Shown: positions 31,940 through 43,795, numbered from the stretch's first letter. The stretch: DNA of 62,506 bases from Pseudomonadota bacterium (GCA_947449495.1 CANFSB010000006.1:1-62506); one strand, 5' to 3'. The notes: generated from the sequence alone by a model not told the origin. Program-made: numbers and translations.

Positions 31940-32219
31940 AAGCTTCTACACGCGCCTTGAGTTTTTGACCGGGACGGAACGTCACCACGCGCCGGGCGCT
32001 AATGGGGATCTCTTCACCCGTTTTAGGGTTGCGGCCCGGCCGCTGATTCTTGTCACGCAAATCGAAGTTGCCAAAACCGGACAGCTTTACCTGTTCGCCT
32101 TGGGCCAGCGCTTCGCGCACTTCTTCGAAGAACTGATCAACCAGCTCGCGAGCCTCACGCTTGTTGAGACCCAACTGATCGAACAATGCCTCGGCCATTT
32201 CTGCCTTGGTGAGTGCCAT
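31917..32219 (-). CDS. ihfA: integration host factor subunit alpha
   Basis: Alpha chain of the DNA-bending nucleoid protein IHF. The 100 residues start [20 protein letters not shown] and contain the DNA-binding beta-arm [20 protein letters not shown] (about 63-82). It follows pheT by 5 nt, as in E. coli, so it is likely in the thrS-infC-rpmI-rplT-pheST transcription unit. Confidence 0.97.
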   Translation of the reverse strand: MALTKAEMAEALFDQLGLNKREARELVDQFFEEVREALAQGEQVKLSGFGNFDLRDKNQRPGRNPKTGEEIPISARRVVTFRPGQKLKARVEAYAGTPEQ

Positions 32220-32224
32220 GTGAC

Positions 32225-34603
32225 CTATTCCCGCAACCTGGCGTCCAGATTAAGTCGCAGATCGTCGGCCACAGCAGCGACCAGCCGATCCGCGTCTTCG
32301 TCGGTGAGAGTCTTATCATTATCTTGTAAAATCAAGCCGAAAGCGATGCTCTTTCGTCCTGATTCTATGCCTTGTCCCTGGTAGACGTCGAAGCAGCGAA
32401 GCTCGCGCAGCAACGTTCCAGCCGCAACCCTGACACGAGTTTGCAGAGCGCTCAAGGGGGTTTCGCGCGGCAATGTCACCGACAGATCGCGTCTAACCTG
32501 CGGAAAACGCGACACTTGAGCGGCTCTCACCACTGTTTGACGGGTTGCTGCAATCAGATCCAGTTCGAACAGAACCGGGGCGCCGACAAAACCCATCTGC
32601 TTGACCAATTCGGGGTGCAGCTCGCCCAAATGACCGATGCAAACGCCGTCGCGATACACGGCTGCGGATCGACCAGGATGCAGGCAGGCTAGTGATTTAC
32701 TATCAAAAACAAAATCTTGAGAGGCATTGCTTAGGCTAATTAGAGCCTCTAAATCGGCCTTCACATCATGAAAGCCAACGTCCTCAGCCTTATCAGCCCA
32801 CTGCTCCGGAACCCGCAGGCCCAAGGCGATACCGGCTACGCGCCGCGGCTCACTGACCACCGTGCCCTCACGCAGAAACACGGATCCCAACTCGAACAGG
32901 CGCACGCGATCCTGCTGACGACGCTGATTGTCTAGGGCGGCCTGCAGCAGACCCGGCCACAATGACAGCCGCATGACGCCTAGATTGGCCGCAATCGGAT
33001 TGGCCAACTTGACGGACTGCAACTCGGGTAACAGGCGCTGCTGAATAACCGGGTCGCAAAATGCGTAGTTGATGGCTTCTTGATAGCCACGTACCACCAG
33101 CGTATCGAGCACCACACGCTCGTCGACCAGCGACTCTGGTCTCTTGCCAAACCGCTGCGGAAAGCGCGCAGGAACCTCTGTGATGCGATCCAGGCCTATG
33201 ACGCGGGCCACTTCCTCGATCAGATCGGGCTCAATGGCAAGATCAAAGCGCCAGCTCGGTGGTGCTACCCGCCAGCCCTCTGGCAATGACTCAACACCCA
33301 TCTGCAGAGCCTGCAGTGCTTGGGCTACCTCATCATCTGCAAAGCTGACTCCGAGCAACCGAGTCAGCTGGCTACGACGCAGCACTAGTGAGGCACGAGG
33401 GGCATCAACGCCCTCATCCACCGCAGCGGTAATGGGGCCTGCAGCACCACCACACAGCACTATCAGCAATTGCGTGGCGCGCTCCATGGCCAGCAGCTGA
33501 CCTTGCGGATCGACGCCGCGCTCGAAGCGTTGACTGGCATCGGTTTGCAGCCCATGGCGGCGCGCACGCCCGGCAATGGCCGAGGGCGCAAAGTAAGCGA
33601 CTTCGAGCAATACCGTTGAGGTGTCTGTGGTCATCGATGAACCCATGCCGCCCATAACACCCGCCAGACCTATCGCCTTGCTGCTGTCGGCAATCACCAA
33701 CTCATCGCTTGCCAGTGCGATTTGGCGGCCATCGAGCAATTGCAGGCTCTCGCCGGTATGGGCCATGCGCACCTGCATGGCTCCGTCTAATTGACGCAGA
33801 TCGTAGGCGTGTAATGGCTGGCCCAGTTCGAGCATCACATAGTTGGTGATATCGACGACGGGGCTGATGGAACGCAGCCCAGAACGGCGCAAACGCTCTT
33901 GCATCCACACCGGCGTGGCGCGGGTGTTGTCGATGCCCTCCACCACACGAGTCAGCACGCGCGGTGCAGCCTTGGGAGCCAGCACTTTGAGTCCATGAGT
34001 GACAGCGCTGGTCGTCGATACCGGCTGCCAGGCGGGTCGTCGTGAAGGCTGACGCAGCAGCGCTGACACCTCGCGCGACAACCCTTGTACCGACATGGCA
34101 TCGCCCCGATTGGGATAGATGCTGACATCGATGATCGTGTCGTTTAGATCTAGGTAAGTGCGCAGGTCAACACCAAGCGGCGCATCTGCTGGCAACTCAA
34201 GGATGCCATCGGAGGTTTGCGCCATGCCCAATTCACGAGCCGAGCACAACATGCCTTGCGACTCGACGCCACGCAGTGCAGCAGCCTTGATGACCATGCC
34301 ACCAGGCAGACTTGCACCGACTTGCGCCAATGCGACTTTGAGGCCCGCACGTGCATTGGCAGCACCACAGACAATTTGCAGAATTTGTCCGTCGCCTACA
34401 TCGACACGGCAGACGCGAAGTTTGTCGGCTTGCGGATGCGGCACTGCTTCAAGCAGCGCGGCAACAACCACGCCACTGAAGTCTGCAGCAGCAGGCTCGC
34501 AGCTTTCGACTTCGAAACCCGCCAGAGTCAGTCGACTGGCCAATGCCTGCGGCGCAAGCGTGACCTCGACCCATTCCTTTAACCAGGACAGGGACACTTT
34601 CAC
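32225..34603 (-). CDS. pheT: phenylalanyl-tRNA synthetase beta subunit
   Basis: Beta subunit of the alpha2-beta2 phenylalanyl-tRNA synthetase. The 792 residues are normal. Visible are the N-terminal tRNA-binding domain (about 39-145, with [12 protein letters not shown] and VCGAANAR), the B3/B4 editing region, the B5 domain and a C-terminal anticodon-binding ferredoxin-like domain (about 700-792, with [15 protein letters not shown]). It lies 15 nt after pheS and just before ihfA. Confidence 0.98.
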   Translation of the reverse strand: MKVSLSWLKEWVEVTLAPQALASRLTLAGFEVESCEPAAADFSGVVVAALLEAVPHPQADKLRVCRVDVGDGQILQIVCGAANARAGLKVALAQVGASLPGGMVIKAAALRGVESQGMLCSARELGMAQTSDGILELPADAPLGVDLRTYLDLNDTIIDVSIYPNRGDAMSVQGLSREVSALLRQPSRRPAWQPVSTTSAVTHGLKVLAPKAAPRVLTRVVEGIDNTRATPVWMQERLRRSGLRSISPVVDITNYVMLELGQPLHAYDLRQLDGAMQVRMAHTGESLQLLDGRQIALASDELVIADSSKAIGLAGVMGGMGSSMTTDTSTVLLEVAYFAPSAIAGRARRHGLQTDASQRFERGVDPQGQLLAMERATQLLIVLCGGAAGPITAAVDEGVDAPRASLVLRRSQLTRLLGVSFADDEVAQALQALQMGVESLPEGWRVAPPSWRFDLAIEPDLIEEVARVIGLDRITEVPARFPQRFGKRPESLVDERVVLDTLVVRGYQEAINYAFCDPVIQQRLLPELQSVKLANPIAANLGVMRLSLWPGLLQAALDNQRRQQDRVRLFELGSVFLREGTVVSEPRRVAGIALGLRVPEQWADKAEDVGFHDVKADLEALISLSNASQDFVFDSKSLACLHPGRSAAVYRDGVCIGHLGELHPELVKQMGFVGAPVLFELDLIAATRQTVVRAAQVSRFPQVRRDLSVTLPRETPLSALQTRVRVAAGTLLRELRCFDVYQGQGIESGRKSIAFGLILQDNDKTLTDEDADRLVAAVADDLRLNLDARLRE

Positions 34604-34618
34604 AGGGACACCTCGACG

Positions 34619-35659
<1,041 letters not shown>

Positions 35660-35686
35660 TCAGGCTTGCGCGCTGCGCTACAGCGC

Positions 35687-36046
35687 TCAGGCGGCCAGCT
35701 TGGCCTTGGCCTGCTCGACGATAGCGGTGAACGCCGCCGGATCATGGATGGCCAGATTGGCGAGCATCTTGCGGTCGATGCGGATGCCAGCCTTGAGCAG
35801 GCCATTGATGAAGCGGCTGTATGACAAGCCGTGCTGACGTGCACCGGCATTGATACGGGCGATCCACAGGGCGCGGAACTCGCGCTTCTTGGCGCGACGG
35901 TCGCGGTAGGCGTATTGGCCTGCCTTGATGACTGCCTGCTTGGCGACGCGATAGATCTTGCGGCGGGCGTTGTAATAGCCCTTTGCCTTGTGGAGAACTT
36001 TCTTGTGACGGCGACCTGCGGTTACGCCGCGTTTGACTCTTGCCAT
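35687..36046 (-). CDS. rplT: 50S ribosomal protein L20
   Basis: Binds 23S rRNA early in 50S assembly and in enteric bacteria represses its own operon. The 119 residues start [20 protein letters not shown] and follow the family closely, including the C-terminal domain [20 protein letters not shown]. It lies 25 nt after rpmI. Confidence 0.99.
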   Translation of the reverse strand: MARVKRGVTAGRRHKKVLHKAKGYYNARRKIYRVAKQAVIKAGQYAYRDRRAKKREFRALWIARINAGARQHGLSYSRFINGLLKAGIRIDRKMLANLAIHDPAAFTAIVEQAKAKLAA

Positions 36047-36071
36047 GGTGTGTTACCTCGAAGTGTGGATG

Positions 36072-36272
36072 TCAGTGGTTCGGCAGCAGTTGCGTGACGC
36101 GACCGACATCGGACTCGTGGACCAGGCTCGAGCCGCCCGAACGCAGGTGACGCTTCACCTTGCGGGACTTATGACCGAGATTATGCCGGCGACCGGCGGA
36201 ATAGGCCTTGAAGCCTTTGGCCGTCTTGCGGAAGCGCTTGGCTGCCGCACGGCTAGTTTTCAACTTGGGCAT
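36072..36272 (-). CDS. rpmI: 50S ribosomal protein L35
   Basis: Small basic ribosomal protein of 66 residues starting [14 protein letters not shown], with the conserved [17 protein letters not shown]. It lies between infC and rplT. The 101-nt leader upstream can fold and may mediate L20 control. Confidence 0.98.
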   Translation of the reverse strand: MPKLKTSRAAAKRFRKTAKGFKAYSAGRRHNLGHKSRKVKRHLRSGGSSLVHESDVGRVTQLLPNH

Positions 36273-36373
36273 TACTAACTCCTTCGACGTTTATGTAGCC
36301 CCGTTCACAGGAACGCCTTGTAGGACGCTTCCGCTTGCGGGCGGACCCCACCGGCCACGACGGCCGGACGAAG
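36273..36373 (-). promoter_or_regulatory. infC-rpmI spacer, possible L20 control leader
   Basis: This 101-nt non-coding spacer has several self-complementary segments on the minus strand, such as CCGGCC/GGCCGG and CCGC/GCGG. A leader or pseudoknot bound by L20 controls rpmI-rplT in E. coli and Bacillus. An equivalent here is inferred from position only. Confidence 0.35.
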
Positions 36374-36895
36374 TCACTTCTTTTTTGGCGAAAACACCAT
36401 GACCATCTGCCGACCTTCCATCAGCGGGTTCTGTTCGATCACGGCATGCGTTGCCAGATCCACAGATACCCGTGCCAGAAGCTTACGGCCGATATCTTGA
36501 TGCGCCATCTCACGGCCACGGAACCTCAGGGTTACCTTGGCTTTGTCACCCTCGGTCAGGAAGCGGATTAGATTACGCAGCTTGACCTGGTAATCACCCT
36601 CTTCCGTACCGGGACGAAACTTCACTTCTTTGACTTGAATCTGCTTTTGCTTGCGCTTGGCAGAGTGGGCTTTCTTGTTCTGTTCGAACAGGTACTTGCC
36701 AAAGTCCATCACCCTTACTACAGGCGGCTCTGCGGTCGGAGACACCTCGACCAGGTCCAGTGCCGATTCGGCTGCCAGAGCTAGCGCTTCCGCGCGCGTC
36801 ATGACACCCGCTTGACCCCCGTCCGCGCCGATCACTCGCACCTCAGGTGATGTGATCTCGTCGTTGCGTCGGACGCGCTTGGATGATGTAGCTAT
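36374..36895 (-). CDS. infC: translation initiation factor IF-3 (AUA start)
   Basis: IF-3 keeps 30S subunits free and checks the start codon and initiator tRNA. No ATG, GTG or TTG gives a full protein: GTG at 36841 would remove 18 conserved N-terminal residues, and an in-frame TGA (the thrS stop) lies just two codons before ATA at 36895. ATA there gives 173 residues ([20 protein letters not shown]...), the normal size. A strong GGAGG, located in the last codons of thrS, is spaced correctly. Rare AUU/AUC/AUA starts in infC are known to allow self-repression. [20 protein letters not shown] marks the C-terminal domain. Confidence 0.93.
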   Translation of the reverse strand: MATSSKRVRRNDEITSPEVRVIGADGGQAGVMTRAEALALAAESALDLVEVSPTAEPPVVRVMDFGKYLFEQNKKAHSAKRKQKQIQVKEVKFRPGTEEGDYQVKLRNLIRFLTEGDKAKVTLRFRGREMAHQDIGRKLLARVSVDLATHAVIEQNPLMEGRQMVMVFSPKKK

Positions 36896-36898
36896 AAG

Positions 36899-38827
36899 TC
36901 AGTCCTCCAAAACAGTACGCCCGCGGCTATCGAGCTCGATGCGCAGACGTTGTTCAAACGCGTCTAACGTCATCGTGCCCAGATCCTTGCCGTTGCGGGA
37001 ACGCACGGAAACTAGGTTTGCTGCCACTTCCTTGTCGCCCGCTACCAAGAGGTAGGGGACTCGCTGCAGCGTGTGCTCGCGGATCTTAAAGCCCACCTTC
37101 TCGTTACGCAAGTCCGCCACGGCCCGAAATCCCTGATTTTTAAGGCGTTCTGTGGCGGCCTGCACGTAGTCGTTCTGGCGATCGGTAATGGTGATCACGG
37201 CCGCCTGTACCGGAGCGAGCCAAGCCGGCAACCGGCCAGCGTGATGCTCAAGCAATATGGCGAAAAAGCGCTCCAGCGAGCCGAAAATGGCACGGTGCAG
37301 CATGACCGGGGTCTGCTTCTGACTATGCTCGTCGATAAAGTGCGCCCCGAGCCGCCCGGGCAGGTTCAGATCGACCTGCAGGGTGCCGCACTGCCAATCC
37401 CGTCCGATGGCATCCCGCAGCACGAACTCCAGCTTGGGGCCGTAAAAAGCCCCCTCGCCCGGGTTCAGCGTGTATTCGATGCCTGCAGCTGTGGCCGCCG
37501 CCTTGAGGGCCGTCTCGGCCTGATCCCAGACGGCATCGTCGCCCACACGCTTGGCGGGTCGATCCGAGAATTTGATGCGAACATCGTCGAAGCCGAAGTC
37601 TTTGTAGATGTCGAGGATCAGCCGCGTGACAGCCACCGATTCGGCGGTGATCTGGTCGGCCGTGATGAAGATGTGTGCATCGTCCTGAGTAAACGCCCGC
37701 ACCCGCATCAGCCCGTGCAATGCGCCCGACGGCTCATAGCGATGCACTTTGCCAAACTCTGCAAAGCGCAACGGCAGGTCGCGATAGCTGCGTATGCCCT
37801 GCTTGAAGATCTGCACATGACCCGGGCAGTTCATCGGCTTGATGGCGTACAGGCGATCGTCCGGAGTGCGGGTGAGAAACATGTTCTCGCCGAACTTCTC
37901 CAGGTGCCCGGATTGCTGCCACAGCACGGCATCCATGATCTCGGGCGCGTTGACCTCTTGGAAACCTGCAGCCTCTTGGGCCTCGCGCATGTAGCCGATC
38001 AGACGCTGGAAGATGGCCCAACCCTTGGGGTGCCAGAACACTGCGCCCGGCGCCTCTTCCTGCATATGGAACAGATCTTGGTCGCGACCGATTTTGCGGT
38101 GGTCGCGCTTTTCGGCCTCTTCCAGACGCTGCAGGTAGTCAGCCAATTGCTTAGCATCGGGCCACGCCGTGCCGTAGATGCGCTGCAGCATCTCGTTACG
38201 AGAATCACCGCGCCAATAGGCGCCGGCAACTTTCATCAACTTAAAGGCCTTGAGCTTGCCGGTGGACGGCACGTGCGGGCCACGGCACAGGTCTTCCCAG
38301 CCATCCTGCCCATACAGGCCGATGGCCTCGCCGGCAGGGATGGAGGCAATGATCTCGGCTTTATAAGCCTCGCCCAGCGCAGTGAAGTGCGCTACAGCTT
38401 CGTCTCGGGGCAGCTCTCGCCGCTGCACCTGATGATCGGCCTTGGCGAGCTCGATCATGCGCTGTTCGATGGCGGTGATGTCTTCGGGCGTAAACGGACG
38501 CTGATAAGCAAAGTCGTAAAAGAACCCATCGTCGATGACCGGACCGATGGTCACCTGCGCATCCGGGTACAGCTGTTTGACCGCATGGGCCAGCAAGTGG
38601 GCAGTGGAATGCCGGATAACCTCGAGGCCGTCTGGATCTTTGTCGGTGACGATGGCCAATTGCACATCGCTGTCGATCAGATGCGAGGTGTCGACCAGCT
38701 TGCCATCTACGCGGCCGGCCAGCGCGGCCTTGCGAAGGCCGGCGCCGATACTGGCTGCAACGGCATCTACTGTGACCGCTTGGTCAAAGCTGCGTTGGCT
38801 ACCGTCGGGCAAGGTGATGACAGGCAT
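36899..38827 (-). CDS. thrS: threonyl-tRNA synthetase
   Basis: Class II synthetase of 642 residues from the ATG at 38827. Domains are TGS (about 1-62), the editing/second additional domain (to about 225, with [20 protein letters not shown]), the catalytic core with zinc-binding [11 protein letters not shown] and [11 protein letters not shown], and the C-terminal anticodon-binding domain. Its stop lies 3 nt before the infC AUA and its last codons carry the infC Shine-Dalgarno. The in-frame ATG at 38854 is less likely. Confidence 0.98.
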   Translation of the reverse strand: MPVITLPDGSQRSFDQAVTVDAVAASIGAGLRKAALAGRVDGKLVDTSHLIDSDVQLAIVTDKDPDGLEVIRHSTAHLLAHAVKQLYPDAQVTIGPVIDDGFFYDFAYQRPFTPEDITAIEQRMIELAKADHQVQRRELPRDEAVAHFTALGEAYKAEIIASIPAGEAIGLYGQDGWEDLCRGPHVPSTGKLKAFKLMKVAGAYWRGDSRNEMLQRIYGTAWPDAKQLADYLQRLEEAEKRDHRKIGRDQDLFHMQEEAPGAVFWHPKGWAIFQRLIGYMREAQEAAGFQEVNAPEIMDAVLWQQSGHLEKFGENMFLTRTPDDRLYAIKPMNCPGHVQIFKQGIRSYRDLPLRFAEFGKVHRYEPSGALHGLMRVRAFTQDDAHIFITADQITAESVAVTRLILDIYKDFGFDDVRIKFSDRPAKRVGDDAVWDQAETALKAAATAAGIEYTLNPGEGAFYGPKLEFVLRDAIGRDWQCGTLQVDLNLPGRLGAHFIDEHSQKQTPVMLHRAIFGSLERFFAILLEHHAGRLPAWLAPVQAAVITITDRQNDYVQAATERLKNQGFRAVADLRNEKVGFKIREHTLQRVPYLLVAGDKEVAANLVSVRSRNGKDLGTMTLDAFEQRLRIELDSRGRTVLED

Positions 38828-38908
38828 GTGTAGTCCCCAAAAAAACTGGCGCAAGTGTGGCGGCGTGGTGCGCCGCGCGTCAATCGACGCAGTCGCTGTG
38901 TGGATTGC

Positions 38909-39535
38909 CTACCAGCGCTTGTTGAAACCCACCGAAAAGCCCTGTGGCAGCACGCCTAGCACCAGCGGCACATCGCGCTCGTGCATCAGGTAGCCCATCG
39001 TCGCACCCAGTGCTACGCCAGCCAGCACGTCTGTCTGCCAATGGCCCCAGCTCTTCATCCGGGCGATCCCGTCGTACACCGGCAGCAGAGCCAAGGCATA
39101 GGCTACGGGGTGGTCAGGGCCATATTCGAGAATGTATGGGGTGACAACGCTGGTGATGAGGGTGACCTCACCGCTGGGGAAACTTTTGTTGCCGCTGCCC
39201 TGGAACCACTGGTTCGGATTGGCCGAATCAATAGGCCGCACACGCGAAAAGGCCAACTTGAGCCCGGTAGCGGCTACCGCCCCCAACGCCATCGAATCCA
39301 CTGCCTGCCAGCTGGTTTTGCCCAGACGGGACTCTGAGCCTTCCCACAGCGCCAATGCGCCGACGAGGGCCACGGAGCCATATTCGAGTGCTACCTGATT
39401 GTGGCGGGCCCAAATCCCGCTCTCGTCAAAGGCAATGCGCTGGTCGATGCCCAGCGGCCCACCGGCTGCTAGGGCCGGTGCCGAAGGCACGCATAGCAGT
39501 AACGCCAAGATAAAGGCACGAACCGGTGTTTTCAT
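38909..39535 (-). CDS. PAP2-family phosphatase-like protein, motif 2 variant
   Basis: Exported or membrane PAP2 (phosphatidic acid phosphatase 2) fold protein, 208 residues from ATG 39535, with signal MKTPVRAFILALLLCVPSAP. Motif 1 KLAFSRVRP (KX6RP, about 93-101) is intact. Motif 2 reads FPSGEVT instead of PSGH (Glu at about 123). Motif 3 RMKSWGHWQTD keeps Arg, His and Asp. The missing motif 2 His could change or abolish acid-base function. It lies 81 nt after thrS in transcription order only as a neighbour; its own promoter is not obvious. Confidence 0.8.
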   Translation of the reverse strand: MKTPVRAFILALLLCVPSAPALAAGGPLGIDQRIAFDESGIWARHNQVALEYGSVALVGALALWEGSESRLGKTSWQAVDSMALGAVAATGLKLAFSRVRPIDSANPNQWFQGSGNKSFPSGEVTLITSVVTPYILEYGPDHPVAYALALLPVYDGIARMKSWGHWQTDVLAGVALGATMGYLMHERDVPLVLGVLPQGFSVGFNKRW

Positions 39536-39568
39536 GGGACCCTGCACGGGTGCGGGAGAGAGGAAAGA

Positions 39569-39643
39569 TGGTAGTCGCGAGTGGGATCGAACCACCGACC
39601 ACTTCCATGTCAAGGAAGTGCTCTACCACTGAGCTACGCGACT
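39569..39643 (-). tRNA. tRNA-Val(GAC)
   Basis: A 75-nt cloverleaf on the minus strand. The acceptor AGTCGCG pairs with CGCGACT, followed by discriminator A and encoded CCA. The anticodon stem CTTCC/GGAAG encloses TTGACAT, so the anticodon is GAC. The D-arm GCTCAGTGGTAGAGC is standard. It sits between uvrB and the PAP2 gene. Confidence 0.94.
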
Positions 39644-39650
39644 ACAGATC

Positions 39651-39664
39651 ACCCGTTAACGGGT
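39651..39664. other. 14-bp perfect palindrome between uvrB and tRNA-Val
   Basis: ACCCGTTAACGGGT is perfectly self-complementary and lies in the short spacer between the uvrB stop and the tRNA-Val 5' end. With no T-run after it, it may be a weak terminator, a processing signal or a protein site. Confidence 0.4.
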
Positions 39665-39691
39665 CGCAAAAGATACTGCAATGAAGCCCTG

Positions 39692-41710
39692 CTAAGCAAG
39701 GCCCAACTCGCGCTGCCGCAGCTGGCCTATCTGGTCGCGCAGTGCTGCGGCCTGCTCAAATTCCAGGTTGCGTGCATGCTTGAACATCTCGGCTTCAAGC
39801 TTTTTGATCTCGCGCGCAATGCGCTCGGGGCTCGCGTTGGCCGGTAACGCTGGTGCGGCCTTGCCCGCTCGCTTGCGACTTGGTGCCGCCTGCTCCGGCT
39901 CTTGGCGCGCCCCTTCCATGACGTCGGTGATGGACTTGGTAACACCCCGCGGCGTAATACCGTGCTCCAGGTTGTAAGCCACCTGCACAGTACGTCGGCG
40001 TGCGGTTTCATCTAAAGCCCGCTGCATAGAGCCGGTCATGCGATCGGCATACAAAATAGCGCGCCCATTGAGGTTGCGCGCTGCACGTCCGATGGTCTGG
40101 ATGAGCGCACCCTCAGAGCGCAAGAAGCCTTCTTTGTCAGCATCCAGGATGGCCACCAGTGCGACCTCGGGCATATCGAGACCTTCGCGCAGCAGGTTGA
40201 TGCCCACGATGGCATCAAACTTACCCAAGCGCAGATCACGAATGATCTCCATGCGCTCGACTGTCTCTACGTCCGAATGCAGATAGCGCACTGCCACGCC
40301 GTGCTCGGTTAGGTATTCGGTGAGGTCTTCGGACATGCGCTTGGTGAGTGTGGTGATCAGCGCACGCTCACCGCGTTCAACGCAGCGATTAATTTCGGAG
40401 AGCACATCATCGACTTGGGTCGCGACCGGCCGCACCTCCACTACCGGATCGATCAGACCTGTAGGGCGCACCACTTGCTCAACCACCTGCCCCGCATGCT
40501 GTGCTTCATAACGGCTGGGTGTGGCAGAGACAAAGATCTTCTGCGGGGCGATGGTCTCCCACTCTTCAAACTTCAGTGGCCGGTTGTCCATGGCCGATGG
40601 CAAGCGAAAGCCGTATTCAACCAGCGTCTCTTTGCGTGATCGATCGCCTTTGTACATGGCACCGAGTTGCGGAATCGTCTGATGGCTTTCATCGACAATC
40701 AACAACGCGTTGTCGGGCAGATAGTCATACAGGCAAGGCGGCGGCTCCCCTGGCGCATTGCCCGACAAATAACGCGAATAGTTTTCGATGCCTTGGCAGT
40801 AACCAATCTCTTGGATCATCTCCAGATCAAAAGTTGTGCGCTGCTGCAGACGCTGCGCCTCAACCAGCTTATTGGCCTCGTACAGCTCAGCAAGCCGCAG
40901 GCGCAGGTCTTCTTTGATTTCTTCCATCGCGCCCATCAAGCGGTTGCGCGGTGTCACAAAGTGCGTGCCGGGATACACGGTAAAGCGCGGAATGCGTGCG
41001 CGGATCTCGCCTGTGAGTGGATCAAACCTTGCCAGGCTGTCGATGACGTCATCAAACAGCTCTACGCGGATGGCATCGCGCTCGGACTCTGCCGGAAAGA
41101 TATCGATGACATCACCGCGAACCCGATAGCAGCCTTGCGTCAGATCCATGTCGTTGCGCGTGTACTGCATCTCTGCCAGGCGGCGCAGCAGCGCACGCTG
41201 CTCGATGCGATCACCGCGCGTCAGGTGCAACACCATCGACAGATAAGCTTTGGGATCACCCAGGCCATAGATAGACGAGACCGTCGCGACGATAATGGTG
41301 TCGTTGCGCTCCAGCAGTGCTTTGGTTGCCGACAGCCGCATCTGTTCGATGTGTTCGTTGACTGCCGAATCCTTCTCGATAAAGGTATCGGAAGCCGGCA
41401 TATACGCCTCGGGCTGGTAATAGTCGTAGTACGACACGAAGTACTCGACCGAATTGCCCGGAAAAAACTCGCGAAACTCACCATAGAGCTGCGCAGCCAG
41501 TGTTTTGTTGTGGGCAATAACCAGCGTGGGTCGCTGCAGCGCCTGAATCACATTGGCAATGGTGAAGGTTTTGCCTGAGCCGGTGACGCCCAGCAAAGTT
41601 TGTGCGGCCAACCCCGATTGCACGCCGTCTATTAGCTGTGCGATGGCCTTGGGCTGGTCGCCGGCAGGCTCATAGCCGCAACGCAGTTCAAATCGGGCTG
41701 TGGTCTCCAT
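39692..41710 (-). CDS. uvrB: excinuclease ABC subunit B
   Basis: Helicase-like damage-verification subunit of nucleotide excision repair. The 672 residues are the usual size. Visible are Walker [11 protein letters not shown] (about 42-51), the beta-hairpin [12 protein letters not shown], Walker B-like DESH, helicase motifs [11 protein letters not shown] and QTIGRAARN, and the C-terminal UVR motif (about 633-668, [20 protein letters not shown]). Its ATG is directly back to back with the aspartate aminotransferase gene. Confidence 0.98.
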   Translation of the reverse strand: METTARFELRCGYEPAGDQPKAIAQLIDGVQSGLAAQTLLGVTGSGKTFTIANVIQALQRPTLVIAHNKTLAAQLYGEFREFFPGNSVEYFVSYYDYYQPEAYMPASDTFIEKDSAVNEHIEQMRLSATKALLERNDTIIVATVSSIYGLGDPKAYLSMVLHLTRGDRIEQRALLRRLAEMQYTRNDMDLTQGCYRVRGDVIDIFPAESERDAIRVELFDDVIDSLARFDPLTGEIRARIPRFTVYPGTHFVTPRNRLMGAMEEIKEDLRLRLAELYEANKLVEAQRLQQRTTFDLEMIQEIGYCQGIENYSRYLSGNAPGEPPPCLYDYLPDNALLIVDESHQTIPQLGAMYKGDRSRKETLVEYGFRLPSAMDNRPLKFEEWETIAPQKIFVSATPSRYEAQHAGQVVEQVVRPTGLIDPVVEVRPVATQVDDVLSEINRCVERGERALITTLTKRMSEDLTEYLTEHGVAVRYLHSDVETVERMEIIRDLRLGKFDAIVGINLLREGLDMPEVALVAILDADKEGFLRSEGALIQTIGRAARNLNGRAILYADRMTGSMQRALDETARRRTVQVAYNLEHGITPRGVTKSITDVMEGARQEPEQAAPSRKRAGKAAPALPANASPERIAREIKKLEAEMFKHARNLEFEQAAALRDQIGQLRQRELGLA

Positions 41711-41760
41711 GAGTGTCGCTTAATATACCCGCCTCCCCACTCGACTTGGACCTTACTGCC

Positions 41761-42963
41761 GTGAGTCTGCAGATCGCCCGCCGCATCCATCGCGTCAAGC
41801 CCTCGCCCACCCTTGCCATGACCGCACGCGCGGCCCAGCTCAAGTCCGAAGGCAAAGACGTCATCAGCCTGTCTGTGGGTGAACCCGACTTCGACACACC
41901 CGAACACATCCGCGAAGCCGGCATTGCTGCCATTCGCGCCGGCCACACGCGTTACACCAATGCCGATGGCGCTCCCGATCTTAAAGATGCGGTTATCGCC
42001 AAGTTTGAGCGTGACAACGGCCTCAAATACGAGCGTCGCCAGATCCTCATCTCCACCGGTGCCAAGCAGACGCTGTTCAACCTGTGCATGGCCGTGCTCG
42101 ATCCAGGCGACGAGGTCATCATCCCCGCGCCCTATTGGGTGTCCTACCCGGACATGGTGATGTTGGCAGACGGTCTGCCCGTAACCCCCGATGCCGGCAT
42201 CGAACAGGGCTACAAGATCACGCCGCGCCAATTGGCTGCTGCCATCACCGCCAAGACGCGGTTGGTGATGCTCAATTCGCCCAGCAACCCCACTGGCGCG
42301 GCCTATACGCGCGCTGAGCTGGCTGCACTGGGCGAAGTGCTGCTGGACCACCCCAAACTGCTGGTAGCCACCGACGACATCTACGAAAAGATTTATTGGG
42401 CCGATGAGCCGTTTGCCAGCCTGGCCAGTGTGGTGCCGGGTCTGTATGACCGCACCATCACCATCAATGGCTGCTCCAAGGGCTATGCGATGACCGGTTG
42501 GCGCATCGGCTACTGCGGCGGCCCGCGCGAGATTGTGTCGGCCATGGCCACCGTGCAAGGCCAGTCCACCACCAATGCCTCCAGCATCAGCCAAAAAGCC
42601 GCTGTCGCCGCCCTCAACGGTCCAGACGATGAAATGCAACGCATGAACCAGGCCTTCAAGGCGCGCCATGATTACTTCGTGGCAGGCCTTAACCAGTTGC
42701 CGGGCATCCGTTGCCTGCCGGGCAGTGGCACGTTCTATGCCTTTGCCGATGTGCGTGAGGCGATGAAGCAGCATGGCTTCAAAGACGACAATGCGTTCTG
42801 CGAGTTCATCCTGGCCGAGGCACTGGTTGCCGGCGTGCCGGGCTCGGGTTTCGGCTCGCCCGGACATTTGCGGCTGTCGTTTGCAACCAGTCTGGACGTG
42901 CTGGCCAAGGCGTTAGAGCGTATTGGTGCGGCACTGGCCAAAGGACCGTCACAAAGCACATGA
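41761..42963 (+). CDS. aspartate aminotransferase (class I/II PLP enzyme)
   Basis: Pyridoxal-phosphate aminotransferase of the AspC Ib type, which interconverts aspartate and oxaloacetate with 2-oxoglutarate/glutamate. GTG 41761 gives 400 residues starting MSLQIARRIHRVKPSPTLAM, matching relatives; GTG 41713 would almost reach the uvrB ATG. Motifs include GEPDFDTPEHI, SPSNPTGA and the PLP lysine in NGCSKGYAMTGWRIGY. The start leaves a 50-bp divergent promoter region shared with uvrB. Confidence 0.92.
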   Translation: MSLQIARRIHRVKPSPTLAMTARAAQLKSEGKDVISLSVGEPDFDTPEHIREAGIAAIRAGHTRYTNADGAPDLKDAVIAKFERDNGLKYERRQILISTGAKQTLFNLCMAVLDPGDEVIIPAPYWVSYPDMVMLADGLPVTPDAGIEQGYKITPRQLAAAITAKTRLVMLNSPSNPTGAAYTRAELAALGEVLLDHPKLLVATDDIYEKIYWADEPFASLASVVPGLYDRTITINGCSKGYAMTGWRIGYCGGPREIVSAMATVQGQSTTNASSISQKAAVAALNGPDDEMQRMNQAFKARHDYFVAGLNQLPGIRCLPGSGTFYAFADVREAMKQHGFKDDNAFCEFILAEALVAGVPGSGFGSPGHLRLSFATSLDVLAKALERIGAALAKGPSQST

Positions 42964-43030
42964 CAGTGGCTTGACTCGGGCGGTCACTTCCCCAACAATC
43001 GCGCCCTCTCGAAGCAGCATTCACTGCAAT

Positions 43031-43105
43031 TCCCTGGTAGCTCAGCGGTAGAGCGTCGGACTGTTAATCCGTTGGTCGTTGGTTCGATTCCAACCCAGGG
43101 AGCCA
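43031..43105 (+). tRNA. tRNA-Asn(GTT)
   Basis: A 75-nt cloverleaf. The acceptor TCCCTGG pairs with CCAGGGA, discriminator G and encoded CCA follow, the anticodon stem TCGGA/TCCGT encloses CTGTTAA (anticodon GTT), and the T-arm is GTTGGTTCGATTCCAAC. It stands alone after the aminotransferase gene. Confidence 0.95.
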
Positions 43106-43217
43106 ACCCCCGCCAGGACCTCATGTGCACAGCGCACAGGTCCCGGCAATCCTCTTCGTGGTGATCAGCAGTATGCTGACGGAGCGCGGCTTGTGCCGCC
43201 TACCACGGAGATACTCG

Positions 43218-43754
43218 ATGACCCCGATCAAGACTCTTGTCTGCGGCGTGCTTGCCGCTGGCTTCTGTGCCACCGCGCTTGCCCAAGTGCCGCCGGTGGG
43301 CGTGGCAGATCAGCAGGCCTTGCTGCAGAGCAAAGACCCCAAGCTTGCCGCCAACAAGAAGCTGGTGTTCGACATGTGGCGCAGCATCATTCAGGCCGCG
43401 CATGTTGAAGATGCCGAGAAAATGTTCACCGAGGATTACATCCAGCACAATCCGAATGTGATCACGGGTCGAAAGGCCATGGTCGACTTCATGCGCAGCT
43501 CACGGCCGCGCAAGGACATCGAGCCCACGATCCACTTCCCGGTGATTTCGATTATTGCCGAGGGTGATCTGGTGGCCATTACGACGGTCAGCTATCAGCC
43601 GGATCCGGAAGCTCCAGGCAAGACCTACGCCAGCAGTCACTTCGATTTGTTTCGAATTGAGAACGGCAAGATCGCCGAGCACTGGGACAGCGTGCCCAAA
43701 GACAAGAACATGGTGAAGCGCGATCCGAATCAGGGCGCCAAACCCAAGCAATAA
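43218..43754 (+). CDS. exported SnoaL/NTF2-like protein
   Basis: Predicted periplasmic protein of 178 residues from ATG 43218. A signal peptide (MTPIKTLVCGVLAAGF... cleaved near ALAQ) precedes a SnoaL-like NTF2 fold, shown by DYIQHNPNVITGRKAMVDFM and HFDLFRIENGKIAEHWDS. This family includes polyketide cyclases and many uncharacterised enzymes, so the substrate is unknown. An open frame extends upstream to 43125 but lacks support. Hairpins follow at 43772-43830. Confidence 0.85.
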   Translation: MTPIKTLVCGVLAAGFCATALAQVPPVGVADQQALLQSKDPKLAANKKLVFDMWRSIIQAAHVEDAEKMFTEDYIQHNPNVITGRKAMVDFMRSSRPRKDIEPTIHFPVISIIAEGDLVAITTVSYQPDPEAPGKTYASSHFDLFRIENGKIAEHWDSVPKDKNMVKRDPNQGAKPKQ

Positions 43755-43771
43755 ACTAGCGCAATAAAAAA

Positions 43772-43795
43772 GGCGCCAGCTTTGCAGCCGGCGCC
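43772..43795 (-). terminator. rho-independent terminator of the TonB receptor gene
   Basis: A 9-bp GC-rich stem (GGCGCCAGC with GCCGGCGCC, one mismatch) with loop TTTGCA. On the minus strand it is followed by six T residues (43771-43766), a good terminator for the receptor gene. A second 7-bp hairpin (ACCCCGG/CCGGGGT) at 43811-43830 lies just before it. Both may also slow plus-strand transcription from the NTF2-like gene. Confidence 0.75.

Noticed and set aside
37073-38833. 586-codon plus-strand open frame opposite thrS
   Set aside because: It lies entirely antisense to a clear threonyl-tRNA synthetase and has no recognisable motif; high-GC codon use on the real strand leaves such shadow frames.
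41632-42867. 411-codon minus-strand frame opposite the aminotransferase
   Set aside because: Shadow of a convincing PLP enzyme; it also runs into the uvrB start.
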